A stretch of DNA of 64,000 nt from NCBI RefSeq assembly GCF_003244315.1, contig NZ_QKWH01000006.1:1-64000 (forward strand), read 5' to 3'. Made by a program: the position numbers and the translations under genes. Below are positions 44,317-52,737 of this stretch, in pieces. The DNA comes from Xylanimonas oleitrophica. Its GTDB lineage: Bacteria > Actinomycetota > Actinomycetes > Actinomycetales > Cellulomonadaceae. How positions within the stretch are numbered: the first letter of the stretch is position 1; the number at the start of each line of letters is the position of its first letter. The notes under the pieces are model-generated. The model saw only the letters and a program-made list of their open reading frames with translations, ran no database searches and had not been told where the DNA came from.

Positions 44317-45519
44317 TCAGAGCACCTCGGCCGGCACACCCTCCGCGGCGCCCGCGGCCGCGCCCGCCGGCGCCTCGGTCTCGGTCAGGGCCTCGGTCAG
44401 CGCCGCGACGAACGCGTCCACCTCGGCCGGCGTGGTGGCCCACGAGCTCATCCACCGCACCTCGACCCGCTCGGGCGTCTCGCCGTCGGCCCAGTCGTAG
44501 AACCGGGTGCGCTCGCGCAGACGGTCGGCCGCAGCGCGAGGGAGGGTGGCGAACACCGCGTTGGCCTCGGTGGGCCGGGTGACGCGCACCGCGTCCGTAC
44601 CCAGCGACTCGACACCGGCGCGCAGGCGGGCTGCCGTCGCGTTGGCGTTCGCGGCGTTGCGCAGCCACAGCGGAGCGCCGTCGGCCGCCCCGCCCGGTGC
44701 CGTGGCGGTGCCCGGCTCGCCCAGCAGCGCCAGGAGCTGGGCGGAGACGAACCGGGCCTTGGACGCGAGCTGCATCGTGGACTTGCGCAGGTACGGCACG
44801 GCCTCGGCCGCCGCACGGCGGGCGTCGGCAGCAGCGGGGGTGGGAGCGTCGTCGGGCCCCAGCACCACCACGGCCTCGCCGATCATGCCGCCGTTCTTCG
44901 CAGCGCCCAGGGAGACGACGTCGACGCCGACGTCGGTGGTCAGCGCCCGCAGGTCGACGCCCAGCGCCGCGGCGGCGTTCGCCAGCCGAGAGCCGTCCAC
45001 GTGCACGGCCAGGCCCAGGCGGTGCGCCGCGTCCACCAGCGCCCTGAGCTCCTCGACCGTGTACACCGTGCCGAGCTCGGTGGACTGCGTGAGGGTCAGC
45101 ACGGCCGGCTGGGCGCGGTGCACGTCCCCGAGCTCCCCGGCCCAGGACTCGACGTCGGCGACCGTGAGGCGCCCGTCCACCGTGGGACGCGTCAACAGCT
45201 TGAGCCCGCCCACCCGCTCGGGAGCACCGTTCTCGTCCGTGTTGACGTGCGCGACGTCGGACGCCACCACCCCGGCCCAGCGCGGCGTCGTCGCCATCAG
45301 GGACACGACGTTTGCGCCGGTGCCGTTGAGCAGGGGGAACACCGTGGCCCCGGCGCCGAACAGCTCGCGGGTGCGCTCCGCCAGCCGGGCCGTCCACGGG
45401 TCCTCCCCGTACGCCACCGCGTAGCCGTCGTTGGCGGCCGCCATCGCGGCGAGCACCTCCGGGTGGGCAGGGGCGTAGTTGTCGGACGCGAACGGCGGCA
45501 GAGCGGCGGGGCTGGTCAC
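44317..45519 (-). CDS. Low-specificity L-threonine aldolase family protein (beta-eliminating lyase fold)
   Basis: A 400-residue PLP enzyme of fold type I: FASDNYAPAHPEVLAAMAAAN, NGTGANVVSL, VHVDGSRLANAAAALG and the PLP lysine Lys208 in SLGAAKNGGMIGEAVV. It would split L-threonine or allo-threonine to glycine and acetaldehyde. A 35-residue Ala/Glu tail follows. First gene of an operon with the SRPBCC and GH3 genes (27-base gap). GTG 45519 is preceded by TACGCT (45526-45531), exactly 6 bases away, so the transcript looks leaderless. A hexanucleotide repeat tract lies over the -35 region. Confidence 0.88.
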   Translation of the reverse strand: MTSPAALPPFASDNYAPAHPEVLAAMAAANDGYAVAYGEDPWTARLAERTRELFGAGATVFPLLNGTGANVVSLMATTPRWAGVVASDVAHVNTDENGAPERVGGLKLLTRPTVDGRLTVADVESWAGELGDVHRAQPAVLTLTQSTELGTVYTVEELRALVDAAHRLGLAVHVDGSRLANAAAALGVDLRALTTDVGVDVVSLGAAKNGGMIGEAVVVLGPDDAPTPAAADARRAAAEAVPYLRKSTMQLASKARFVSAQLLALLGEPGTATAPGGAADGAPLWLRNAANANATAARLRAGVESLGTDAVRVTRPTEANAVFATLPRAAADRLRERTRFYDWADGETPERVEVRWMSSWATTPAEVDAFVAALTEALTETEAPAGAAAGAAEGVPAEVL

Positions 45520-45545
45520 GGCCTCAGCGTAGATCCGCTGCGGTA

Positions 45546-45573
45546 GGTGCTGGTGCTGGTGCTGGTGCTGGTG
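45546..45573. repeat. Hexanucleotide microsatellite (GGTGCT)4 in a divergent promoter region
   Basis: Four perfect GGTGCT units plus a partial fifth, between the leaderless threonine aldolase and VanZ genes. The -35 position for the aldolase promoter (about 45549-45554) falls inside the tract. Confidence 0.85.
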
Positions 45574-45665
45574 GGTGTGGCGAGGCGCACGGCGCGGATG
45601 TCGCGCCCGGCTGGTGACGCCGAGCCGGCACGGGCTCGCGCCAGGCCGACCGTAGGGTGTGCCGC

Positions 45666-46145
45666 GTGCGCGTGCTGCGGTGGATCTTCGTCCTGTACCT
45701 CGCGGCCGTGCTGTCGCTGACGCTCTGGCCCGCGCTGGAGGACACCTCGGTGCCGGGGTGGGCGGCCGCCACGGTGACGTTCCTGGCCGGCGTCGGGATC
45801 CGGACGTCGGTCGAGGTGCTCGAGATGGCCGCGAACGTGGTGATGTTCGGCCCGTTCGGTCTGCTCGGCACGGTGCTGGTGGCGTGGCCTGCCGGGGCCG
45901 TTGGGGCTCAGGGGGTCGCGGCCCGACGGCGGTGGCCCGCCCGGGGGGTCGCGCTGGCCGTCGCCGGGGTCGGCTTCGTGTTCTCCGCCGCGATCGAGGC
46001 GGCACAGCTGGTGATCCCGGGACGCGTCTCGACGCTCCTGGACGTGCTGCTCAACGGGGCGGGCGCGCTGCTGGGCGCGGCGCTCGCCGTCGTCGTCCTC
46101 ACCACGGCCCGCCGTGCCGCAGCCCGCCGTGCCGCCGACGGCTAG
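45666..46145 (+). CDS. VanZ-family membrane protein
   Basis: A protein of 159 residues with four membrane helices: WIFVLYLAAVLSLTLWP, a central NVVMFGPFGLLGTVLV carrying the VanZ N-x3-F-x-P-F/G-x-L-L/P motif, GVALAVAGVGFVFSAAIEAAQLVIPGR (the S/E-x3-Q block) and a final hydrophobic helix. VanZ proteins confer modest teicoplanin tolerance in some species; their molecular role is unclear. I chose GTG 45666 because TAGGGT (45653-45658) would put the transcript start at 45665-45666. GTG 45657 is the alternative. Confidence 0.8.
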   Translation: MRVLRWIFVLYLAAVLSLTLWPALEDTSVPGWAAATVTFLAGVGIRTSVEVLEMAANVVMFGPFGLLGTVLVAWPAGAVGAQGVAARRRWPARGVALAVAGVGFVFSAAIEAAQLVIPGRVSTLLDVLLNGAGALLGAALAVVVLTTARRAAARRAADG

Positions 46146-46185
46146 GGGATGTCACGGAACCACCCCAGGTTCCGTGACATCCCCT
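46144..46185. terminator. Bidirectional terminator, 18-base perfect stem
   Basis: Arms 46144-46161 and 46168-46185 pair perfectly. The hairpin begins inside the VanZ stop codon and serves the convergent phosphatase gene too. Confidence 0.85.
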
Positions 46186-46207
46186 GGCCACCGACGGCGA
46201 AGGGTGG

Positions 46208-46957
46208 TCAGGCGTGCTGCGCGGCGGGCACCCCGGCTGTCGCAGCGGCCGCGTCGCCGCTGAGGCCGGCATCTGCGCCGACGCCGACGCCGGCCTCCGC
46301 CGTCGACACCGGGACCTCGGTCGCCGGAGCCGGCGCCGTACGCGCCGCCCGCAGACCGTGGCCCGCCACGTCCAGCCCGACCTCGACCACCTCGGCCGTG
46401 CCGTCGTCGGCGACCCGCACGGTCGACACCGAGGCGTTCGGCAGCGGCACCAGCGGCCCGCCCTGCAGCGTCCACAGGTAAGCCCCCAGGGTCAGGCCGT
46501 GCCCCACCACCAGAACCTCGCCCTCAGGGTGCCGCTCTGCGATGCGCGCGAACACCTCGCGCGTGCGGGTCATGAACGCCTCGCCGGTCTCGCCGTGCGG
46601 CAGCCCCGGGTGCGTGCCGGCCAGCACGGCCGGCACCAGCTCCGCCCACGGTTCGCGCGCCTCCAGCTCGCGCTCCGGGCGGCGCTCGAACATGCCGAAG
46701 TCGTACTCGCGCAGATCGGCGTCGACCCGCAGCCGCAGGTCCTCGTGGTGGCGCAGGATCTCGACCGCGGTGGTCACCGCCCGGCCCGACGGCGAGGAGT
46801 AGGCCGCGGTGAACGTGGAGGCGGCCAGGTGCCGGGCCGTGGTGCGCACGCCCTCCTGGCCGGTGCGTGTCAGCGGCGAGTTGGAGGATCCCTGCAGGAT
46901 CCCGCGAGCGTTGAAGTGGGTCTGCCCGTGCCGCACGAGCGTGAGGGTGAGGGTCAT
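46208..46957 (-). CDS. Histidine phosphatase (phosphoglycerate-mutase-like)
   Basis: A 249-residue enzyme of the PGM-like superfamily: the phosphohistidine motif LVRHGQTHFNARGILQG (His8-9 region), YSSPSGRAVTTAVEI, REYDFGMFERRPERE, and VLVVGHGLTLGAY with the second catalytic His. The C-terminal 50 residues are Ala/Val-rich and probably disordered. The substrate cannot be told from sequence; family members act on sugar phosphates or cofactors. GAAGGGA precedes ATG 46957. Confidence 0.9.
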   Translation of the reverse strand: MTLTLTLVRHGQTHFNARGILQGSSNSPLTRTGQEGVRTTARHLAASTFTAAYSSPSGRAVTTAVEILRHHEDLRLRVDADLREYDFGMFERRPERELEAREPWAELVPAVLAGTHPGLPHGETGEAFMTRTREVFARIAERHPEGEVLVVGHGLTLGAYLWTLQGGPLVPLPNASVSTVRVADDGTAEVVEVGLDVAGHGLRAARTAPAPATEVPVSTAEAGVGVGADAGLSGDAAAATAGVPAAQHA

Positions 46958-47108
46958 CGTGGTCCCTTCGTGGTTCGACTGACAGGGCGACCGTACGCAT
47001 GGCAAGGTGACGCGACGGCGGCCGCACGGTGGCCAGGGCGCGAATTCTCACGACGGCTGCGGGCAGGCACCGCCCACGGCTCCGCGGACCACGGACGGGA
47101 GGCACGGC

Positions 47109-50100
47109 GTGTACCTGCTGGGTGACGACCTCGTGCTGTCCGCCAGCGACCTCACCGCCGCCTCCGCCTGCGAGCTCGCGTTCCTGCGCACCCTCGACGC
47201 GCGCCTCGGCCGCCTCGCCGCGGACGACGCCCCCGAGGACCCGATGCTCGCCCGCACCTCCGCCCTCGGCGCCGAGCACGAGCTGCGCGTGCTGGGCACC
47301 TACGAGGACCGGTTCGGGCCTGCCCGCGACGGCGGCGGGGTCGCCGTCGTCGACCGGCCCTCCCTGCGCGACCCCGACGCCGTGGCCGCGGCGCTCGCGG
47401 CCACCCGGGACGCCTTCGCGTCCGGTGCCGACGTCGTCTACCAGGCGATGTTCGCCGAGCCGGGTGCCGAGGGGCGGCCCGGGTTCGTGGGCTTCGCGGA
47501 CTTCGTGGTGCGTCGGCCGGACGGTCGCTACCGCGTGCAGGACACCAAGCTGGCCCGGCAGGCGCGCGTCACCGCGCTGCTGCAGCTCGCGGCGTACGCC
47601 AGCCGCCTGGAGGCGCTGGGTGTGCCCGTGGACGACCATGTGGAGCTCGTGCTCGGCGACGGCCACGTGAGCACCCACCGGCTCGCCGACGTCGAGCCCG
47701 TCTACCGGCTGCGACGCGCCCACCTGGAGCGGATCGTGGGCGAGCACCTGGCCGACCCGGGCCGTGTCGTCTGGGGAGACCCCCGCTACACCGCCTGCGG
47801 GCGCTGCGCCGTCTGCGACGCCGAGGTGCAGGCCCACCGCGACGTGCTGCTCGTCGCCGGCCTGCGAGCCTCCCAGCGGGCCCGGCTCGCCGCCGCCGGC
47901 ATCGTCACCATCGACGACCTCGCGGCGTCGACGGGCCGGGTCGAGGGCATCGGGACCGAGACGATCGAGGGCCTGCGGGAACAGGCACGGCTCCAGCTCG
48001 AGGCCGACCGCGGGGCCGGGGGCGGGGTGGCACCGGACGTGGCGAGCGACGGCGGTGCGCACGGCGGCGTGGACGGCGGCGCGGGCACCGGCCCTGACGC
48101 CCACGCCGTGCCGCCCGTGCGCGTGGTGGACGCCGCGGCGCTCGCCGTGATCCCGCCCCCGGACCCCGGTGACGTGTTCTTCGACTTCGAGGGCGACCCG
48201 CTCTACACCGAGGGGGACGGCACCCGGTGGGGGCTGGACTACCTGTTCGGTCTGGTCGAGGCCGACGGCACGTTCCGTGCCTGGTGGGCGCACACCTTCG
48301 CGGAGGAGAAGCAGGCGCTGCTCGGGTTCCTCGACTACCTGCGCGAACGCCGTCGGGCCCACCCGCGGATGCACGTGTACCACTACGCCGCCTACGAACG
48401 TACGCATCTGCTGTCCATCGCGGCACGCCACGGCGTCGGCGAGGACGAGGTGGACCAGATCCTGCGCGAGCACGTGCTGGTGGACCTCTACCCGGTGGTG
48501 CGGCGGGGGCTGCGGGTGGGCAGCCGCTCCTACTCGATCAAGAAGCTCGAGCCGCTGTACATGGGCGACGACCTGCGCTCGGGCGACGTGCAGACCGCGG
48601 GCGCGTCCATCGAGGAGTACGCGCGCGCCCGGCAGGCGGTGCTGCGCGGCGACACCGAGCGGGGGCAGCGCCTGCTCGACGCCATCGCGGACTACAACGA
48701 GTACGACTGCCGCTCCACCCTCGCGCTGCGCGACTGGCTGCTGGGCCTCGCGGCCGAGCACGGCATCGCCCCCGAGGGCGACGCCGAGACCGCCCCCGGG
48801 CCCGACGTCGAGCCGTCCCCGCTCGCCCGCGCCCTCCTGGCACGGGCCGGTGACCCCCTGGACCCAGACCGTACGGACGACGAGCGCGCCGCGGGCATGG
48901 CCGCCAGCGCCATCGACTACCACCGGCGTGAGCAGAAGTCGTTCTGGTGGGGGCACTTCTCCCGGCTCGTGGAACCCCTCGCCGACTGGGCCGAGACCCG
49001 CGACGTGCTGCGGGTCGACGGGGTGCGGGTGCTGCGCGACTGGTACCGCGAGGGCAAGCAGCGCTCCGACCGCCGCCTGCTGGAGCTGCGCGGCGAGTGG
49101 GGGCCCGGCAGCCGGCCGTCAGTCGGTGGACAAGCGGGGCCGTACCTCTTGTACGAACCGCCCGGCCCCTACGAGAGCCCGACGGCGGACCCGGGCGCCC
49201 GCTCGGCCCGCACCGTGCGCGTGGTCGAGGTGCTCGACGACGCCACCGTGGTGGTGGAGGAGTCGCTGCCGCCCGGCGCCGAACCGCACCAGGCCGTGCC
49301 GTCCGCCCTGACGCCCGCCGCCCCGCCGCGGCCCGGCACGCAGGTGCCGGCCATCGAGGAGTGGGCGCAGGCGATCGTGGACGCCGGTGACGTGCTCGAC
49401 ACGGCCCGGGCCGATGCCGGGGTCGCCTGGCCGCGTGACGCCGTCGTCGACATCCTGCGCCGCACCCGGCCCCGCACTCGCTCGGGCAGCCTCGCCCCGG
49501 TGCTGCCCGACGCCGCCACCGGCGAGCCCGACCACATCACCGCCGTCGTGCGCAGCCTCCTCGACCTGGACGGCTCCTACCTGGCCGTCCAGGGGCCGCC
49601 CGGCACGGGCAAGACGTACCTCGCCGCGCGCGTGGTGCGCCGCCTGGTGGAGCGGCACCGCTGGCGGATCGGCGTGGTGGCGCAGTCCCACGCCGTCGTC
49701 GAGCACCTGCTGGAGGGCGTGGTGGGGTGCGGGCTGGACCCGGACCTGGTGGGCAAGGAGCCGCAGGACCCTGAGGCGGACGTCGCGTTCACGGCGCTCA
49801 AGAAGTCGGGGTACGCGGCGTTCGCGCAGGAGCGGCAGTCCACCGGGTTCGTGCTGGGCGGCACCGCGTGGGACTTCTCGAACCCCGAGCGGGTGCCGCG
49901 CCGCTCCCTCGACCTGCTCGTGGTGGACGAGGCCGGCCAGTACTCGCTCGGCTCGACGGTGGCGGCGTCGGTGGCCGCCCACAACCTGCTGCTCCTGGGC
50001 GACCCGCAGCAGCTCCCGCAGGTCTCGCAGGGCACACATCCCGAGCCCATCGACACCTCCGCCCTCGGGTGGGTGACCGACGGGCACGACGTGCTGCCGC

Positions 50101-50738
50101 CCGAGCTCGGGTACTTCCTCGCCGCCAGCCGGCGGATGCACCCTGCCGTGTCCGGGCCGGTGTCCGTGCTCTCGTACGAGGGACAGCTGCGCTCGCACCC
50201 GTGCGCGTCGCAGCGGTCGCTCGACGGTGTCGACCCCGGCCTGCACGTGCGGCCCGTGCGGCACACGGGCCGGTCCACCGACTCGCCGGAGGAGGCCGCG
50301 GAGGTGGTCGAGATCGTGCGCGGCCTGCTGGGCCGGGCGTGGTCGGACGCCGCCGACGCCCCGCCCCGGCCGTTCGAGCCGCGCGACGTGATCGTGGTGA
50401 CCCCGTACAACGCGCAGGTGCAGCGCGTGCGCGAGGTGCTGGCACGGGCCGGGCTCGCCGGGCCCGGCGTGGACGGCGGTGGCGTACGCGTGGGCACCGT
50501 GGACAAGTTCCAGGGACAGGAAGCCGTGGTCGCGATCGTGAGCATGTGCGCGTCCGACGCCGCCGAGGTGCCGCGCGGCATGGAGTTCCTGCTGCTGAAG
50601 AACCGGCTCAACGTGGCGATCTCGCGGGCGCAGTGGGCGGCGTACGTGGTGCACTCGCCGGGGCTGCTGGAGCACCTGCCCTCCACGCCGGCGGGCCTGG
50701 CTCAGCTCAGCGCGTTCGTGCGCCTCGTCGCTCCCTGA
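47109..50738 (+). CDS. TM0106-family RecB-like nuclease fused to a superfamily 1 helicase
   Basis: A 1209-residue protein. Residues about 10-300 are a TM0106/RecB-type nuclease (LSASDLTAASACELAFLRTLD, catalytic RVQDTKLARQARVTALLQLAAYA, Cys cluster YTACGRCAVCD). Residues about 355-560 are an RNase H-like block (DVFFDFEGDP...HVYHYAAYERTHLLS...YNEYDCRSTLALRDWL). The C-terminal half is an SF1 helicase of the Dna2/Upf1 type: GPPGTGKT (Lys835), VVDEAGQYSLGST, GDPQQLPQVSQG, TVDKFQGQEAVVAIVSM and NVAISRAQWAAYVV. It probably acts in DNA repair or recombination. GTG 47109 has GGGAGG 6-7 bases upstream. Confidence 0.88.
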   Translation: MYLLGDDLVLSASDLTAASACELAFLRTLDARLGRLAADDAPEDPMLARTSALGAEHELRVLGTYEDRFGPARDGGGVAVVDRPSLRDPDAVAAALAATRDAFASGADVVYQAMFAEPGAEGRPGFVGFADFVVRRPDGRYRVQDTKLARQARVTALLQLAAYASRLEALGVPVDDHVELVLGDGHVSTHRLADVEPVYRLRRAHLERIVGEHLADPGRVVWGDPRYTACGRCAVCDAEVQAHRDVLLVAGLRASQRARLAAAGIVTIDDLAASTGRVEGIGTETIEGLREQARLQLEADRGAGGGVAPDVASDGGAHGGVDGGAGTGPDAHAVPPVRVVDAAALAVIPPPDPGDVFFDFEGDPLYTEGDGTRWGLDYLFGLVEADGTFRAWWAHTFAEEKQALLGFLDYLRERRRAHPRMHVYHYAAYERTHLLSIAARHGVGEDEVDQILREHVLVDLYPVVRRGLRVGSRSYSIKKLEPLYMGDDLRSGDVQTAGASIEEYARARQAVLRGDTERGQRLLDAIADYNEYDCRSTLALRDWLLGLAAEHGIAPEGDAETAPGPDVEPSPLARALLARAGDPLDPDRTDDERAAGMAASAIDYHRREQKSFWWGHFSRLVEPLADWAETRDVLRVDGVRVLRDWYREGKQRSDRRLLELRGEWGPGSRPSVGGQAGPYLLYEPPGPYESPTADPGARSARTVRVVEVLDDATVVVEESLPPGAEPHQAVPSALTPAAPPRPGTQVPAIEEWAQAIVDAGDVLDTARADAGVAWPRDAVVDILRRTRPRTRSGSLAPVLPDAATGEPDHITAVVRSLLDLDGSYLAVQGPPGTGKTYLAARVVRRLVERHRWRIGVVAQSHAVVEHLLEGVVGCGLDPDLVGKEPQDPEADVAFTALKKSGYAAFAQERQSTGFVLGGTAWDFSNPERVPRRSLDLLVVDEAGQYSLGSTVAASVAAHNLLLLGDPQQLPQVSQGTHPEPIDTSALGWVTDGHDVLPPELGYFLAASRRMHPAVSGPVSVLSYEGQLRSHPCASQRSLDGVDPGLHVRPVRHTGRSTDSPEEAAEVVEIVRGLLGRAWSDAADAPPRPFEPRDVIVVTPYNAQVQRVREVLARAGLAGPGVDGGGVRVGTVDKFQGQEAVVAIVSMCASDAAEVPRGMEFLLLKNRLNVAISRAQWAAYVVHSPGLLEHLPSTPAGLAQLSAFVRLVAP

Positions 50739-50788
50739 CCCCCCGCCCCGTCCTGCCCCGCTCCGCCCCGCCCCGCTCCGCTCCCTCG

Positions 50789-50850
50789 GTTGTGGGCGGA
50801 AGACACGCCGCAGAACGCGAGGGATTGCGGCGAGTCTTCCGCCCACAACA
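50789..50850. repeat. Palindromic repeat acting as bidirectional terminator (copy 2, imperfect)
   Basis: An arm from 50789 (GTTGTGGGCGGAAGAC...) pairs with 50823-50850 with one mismatch and a looser apex. The right arm equals the arm of the element at 42405-42465 at 27 of 28 bases. A further partial copy (GTCTTCCGCCCA) follows at about 50853-50864. It lies between the convergent helicase and YchJ-like genes. The 50 bases before it are a CCGC/TCCG-rich low-complexity run. Confidence 0.75.
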
Positions 50851-50881
50851 GCGTCTTCCGCCCATGACGGAGGGGCGGCGG

Positions 50882-51334
50882 TCAGGGCTGGACGTCGCCG
50901 TCCACGTAGAGCCACGGCCCCCGCTCGCCCGGCCGGGGCGCCGGCCCGCGCACGAACCGGCTCACCTCGTGCAGGCGGCCCCGCTCGCCCGTCGTGGCGC
51001 TGCGCCACCAGGCGGCGAACTCGACCTCGCCCTGTTCGTCGAACGGCCCGCCCGCCCGGGTGCCGACGATGTCGAGGCGGCGCCAGGTGACGTCGTCGTC
51101 CAGGTCCAGGGACGCCGGCCGGGTGCGCGGGTGCCACGACGCGCGCAGCCACGCCTCGTGCCCGACGGCGTACGCGCTGTAGCGCGAGCGCATCAGCGCC
51201 TCGGCGGTGACGGCGGGCCGGTCGCCGCTGTGGACGGGGCCGCAGCACGCGCCGTACGCGTCGCCGGAGAGGCAGGGGCAGCGGGCGTCGTCGGGCAGCG
51301 GCCGCGAAGGGCCACCGGGCTCAGGGGTGCTCAC
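50882..51334 (-). CDS. YchJ-like protein with SEC-C zinc motif
   Basis: A 150-residue protein. The N-terminal SEC-C-type zinc knuckle (CPCLSGDAYGACCGPVHSG: C-x-C...C-C) is followed by the YchJ core AEALMRSRYSAYAVGHEAWLRASWHPRTRP and a beta-rich NTF2-like C-terminus (GEVEFAAWWRSATTGERGRLHEVSRFVRGPGPWLYVDGDV pattern). The function is unknown; the motif suggests protein or ribosome association. GTG 51334 has GGGAGG upstream. Confidence 0.87.
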   Translation of the reverse strand: MSTPEPGGPSRPLPDDARCPCLSGDAYGACCGPVHSGDRPAVTAEALMRSRYSAYAVGHEAWLRASWHPRTRPASLDLDDDVTWRRLDIVGTRAGGPFDEQGEVEFAAWWRSATTGERGRLHEVSRFVRGPAPRPGERGPWLYVDGDVQP

Positions 51335-51371
51335 GCCACCATCCTCCCGCCAGGGCGGCAGGAGCGGGACG

Positions 51372-52601
51372 TCAGGACTCCAGGATCTCCTCGGCGTCGT
51401 GCCGTGACGCAGGCAACGGTGCGTTGAAGCGGTGCTCGGCCAGGGTGCACACCAGCGCGAGCAGCACGAGGCCGGCACCCACGAGCGGCACGGCTCGCAC
51501 GCCCACCTCGGCGGTGAGGAGGGCACCCAGGGCGGAGCCGCCGGCGATGCCCAGGTTGAACACCGACGAGCTGATCGCCACGCCCATGTCGGTGGAGCCG
51601 GGCGCCACCAGCATGACGCGGTGCGACAACGTGGGCGGCACCGTGGAGAACGCGAACCCGAACATCGCCAGGCACACCACCGCGGCCACCCTGTGCTCGC
51701 CGAGCGCCCACAGCGCCGTCTGCGCCACCACCAGCACGCTCAGGGACACCACGAGCGTGCCCCAGGAGAACCGGTCGATGAACCTGCCCACCAGCACCGC
51801 CCCCAGCACGCCGGCGGTGCCCTGCACCAGCAGCAGCGCGGCCATCGACTCGCGCGGGTACCCGGAGACGTCCTGCAGCACCTGGGTGACGAAGGTGATC
51901 AGGCCGAACGATCCCGTGACCACCAGCGCGGTGGTGACCATCTGGAACACGAACCGGCGGCGGTCCGGGAACGGGGCGCTGGCCGCCCCGCCGTCCTGGG
52001 GCCGCACGGTGGGGAACAGCAGGATGACGATCACGAAGATGACCGCCGAGAGCGCCGCGACCGCCCAGAAGGCGGCGCGCCAGGTGGTCTGCTCTCCGAG
52101 CCAGGTGCCGGCGGGCACGCCGAGCACGGGAGCGAGCGAGTTGCCGATCGCCAGACGCGCCATGACCCGCCCGCGCACCCGGGGCGGGAACAGCCCGGTG
52201 GTGGCAGGGATGACGGCCACCCAGAACAGGGCCTGCGCGAGCGCGGTGACGAGCCGGGCCGTCATGACCCACGTGTAGTCGCCGGCCAGGCCGCTCCACA
52301 GGGTCGAGACGGCGGCGAGCCCCACGGTGGCCGACAGCACCCAGCGCCGTGGCACCCGCCGCGTCCAGTGGGCCAGCGGCACCGAGGCGATCAGCACCAC
52401 GAGCGCGTACCCGGTCACCAGCAGGCCGATGTCCGACGTCGAGCGGCCGAGGTCGGGTGCCATGAGGGTGAGCAGGCCGCTGGGCAGGCTCTCCACCAGC
52501 ACGAACAGGAACGTCGAGACGGCCATCGCGACGAGGATCACCGTGGCGCGCCGCTGGTCGACGACGGGGGTGGACGGCGCGCGCGTGGTGCTCACGCTCA
52601 T
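51372..52601 (-). CDS. MFS transporter (AraJ/YdhP-like DHA1 drug-exporter type)
   Basis: A 409-residue major facilitator with twelve helices. It shows FLFVLVESLPSGLLTLMAPDLGRSTSDIGLLVTGYAL in helix 1-2, the loop 2-3 motif LAHWTRRVPRRWVL, motif C-like GNSLAPVLGVPAGTWLGEQTTWRAAFW in helix 5 (antiporter signature), and GVAISSSVFNLGIAGGSALGALL near the end. It probably exports drugs or small metabolites with H+. GGAGG precedes ATG 52601, and a palindromic operator overlaps the probable transcript start. Confidence 0.88.
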   Translation of the reverse strand: MSVSTTRAPSTPVVDQRRATVILVAMAVSTFLFVLVESLPSGLLTLMAPDLGRSTSDIGLLVTGYALVVLIASVPLAHWTRRVPRRWVLSATVGLAAVSTLWSGLAGDYTWVMTARLVTALAQALFWVAVIPATTGLFPPRVRGRVMARLAIGNSLAPVLGVPAGTWLGEQTTWRAAFWAVAALSAVIFVIVILLFPTVRPQDGGAASAPFPDRRRFVFQMVTTALVVTGSFGLITFVTQVLQDVSGYPRESMAALLLVQGTAGVLGAVLVGRFIDRFSWGTLVVSLSVLVVAQTALWALGEHRVAAVVCLAMFGFAFSTVPPTLSHRVMLVAPGSTDMGVAISSSVFNLGIAGGSALGALLTAEVGVRAVPLVGAGLVLLALVCTLAEHRFNAPLPASRHDAEEILES

Positions 52602-52685
52602 GAGGGTGCCTCCGGGAAGCGGGTGGCGTCCGCGTGACCGCGGGCGGCGCCTCGGCCGGCACGCGCGGTGGCCGACGGGGCGAGG

Positions 52686-52701
52686 GATCGAAACGATCTT
52701 A
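52686..52701 (-). promoter_or_regulatory. Promoter and palindromic operator of the MFS gene
   Basis: A perfect inverted repeat GATCG-AAA-CGATC (52686-52698) overlaps a minus-strand -10 TAAGAT (52696-52701). Transcription would start near 52689, within the palindrome, the usual place for a TetR- or MarR-type operator. No such regulator gene is adjacent. Confidence 0.5.
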
Positions 52702-52737
52702 GGGTGCGCGTGCCACCCTGGGCCGCGCCTCGGCGTC

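Noticed and set aside
46524-48956. 810-codon open frame on the minus strand opposite the nuclease-helicase gene
   Set aside because: Composition is that of a GC shadow frame, while the plus-strand frame has complete nuclease and helicase motifs.
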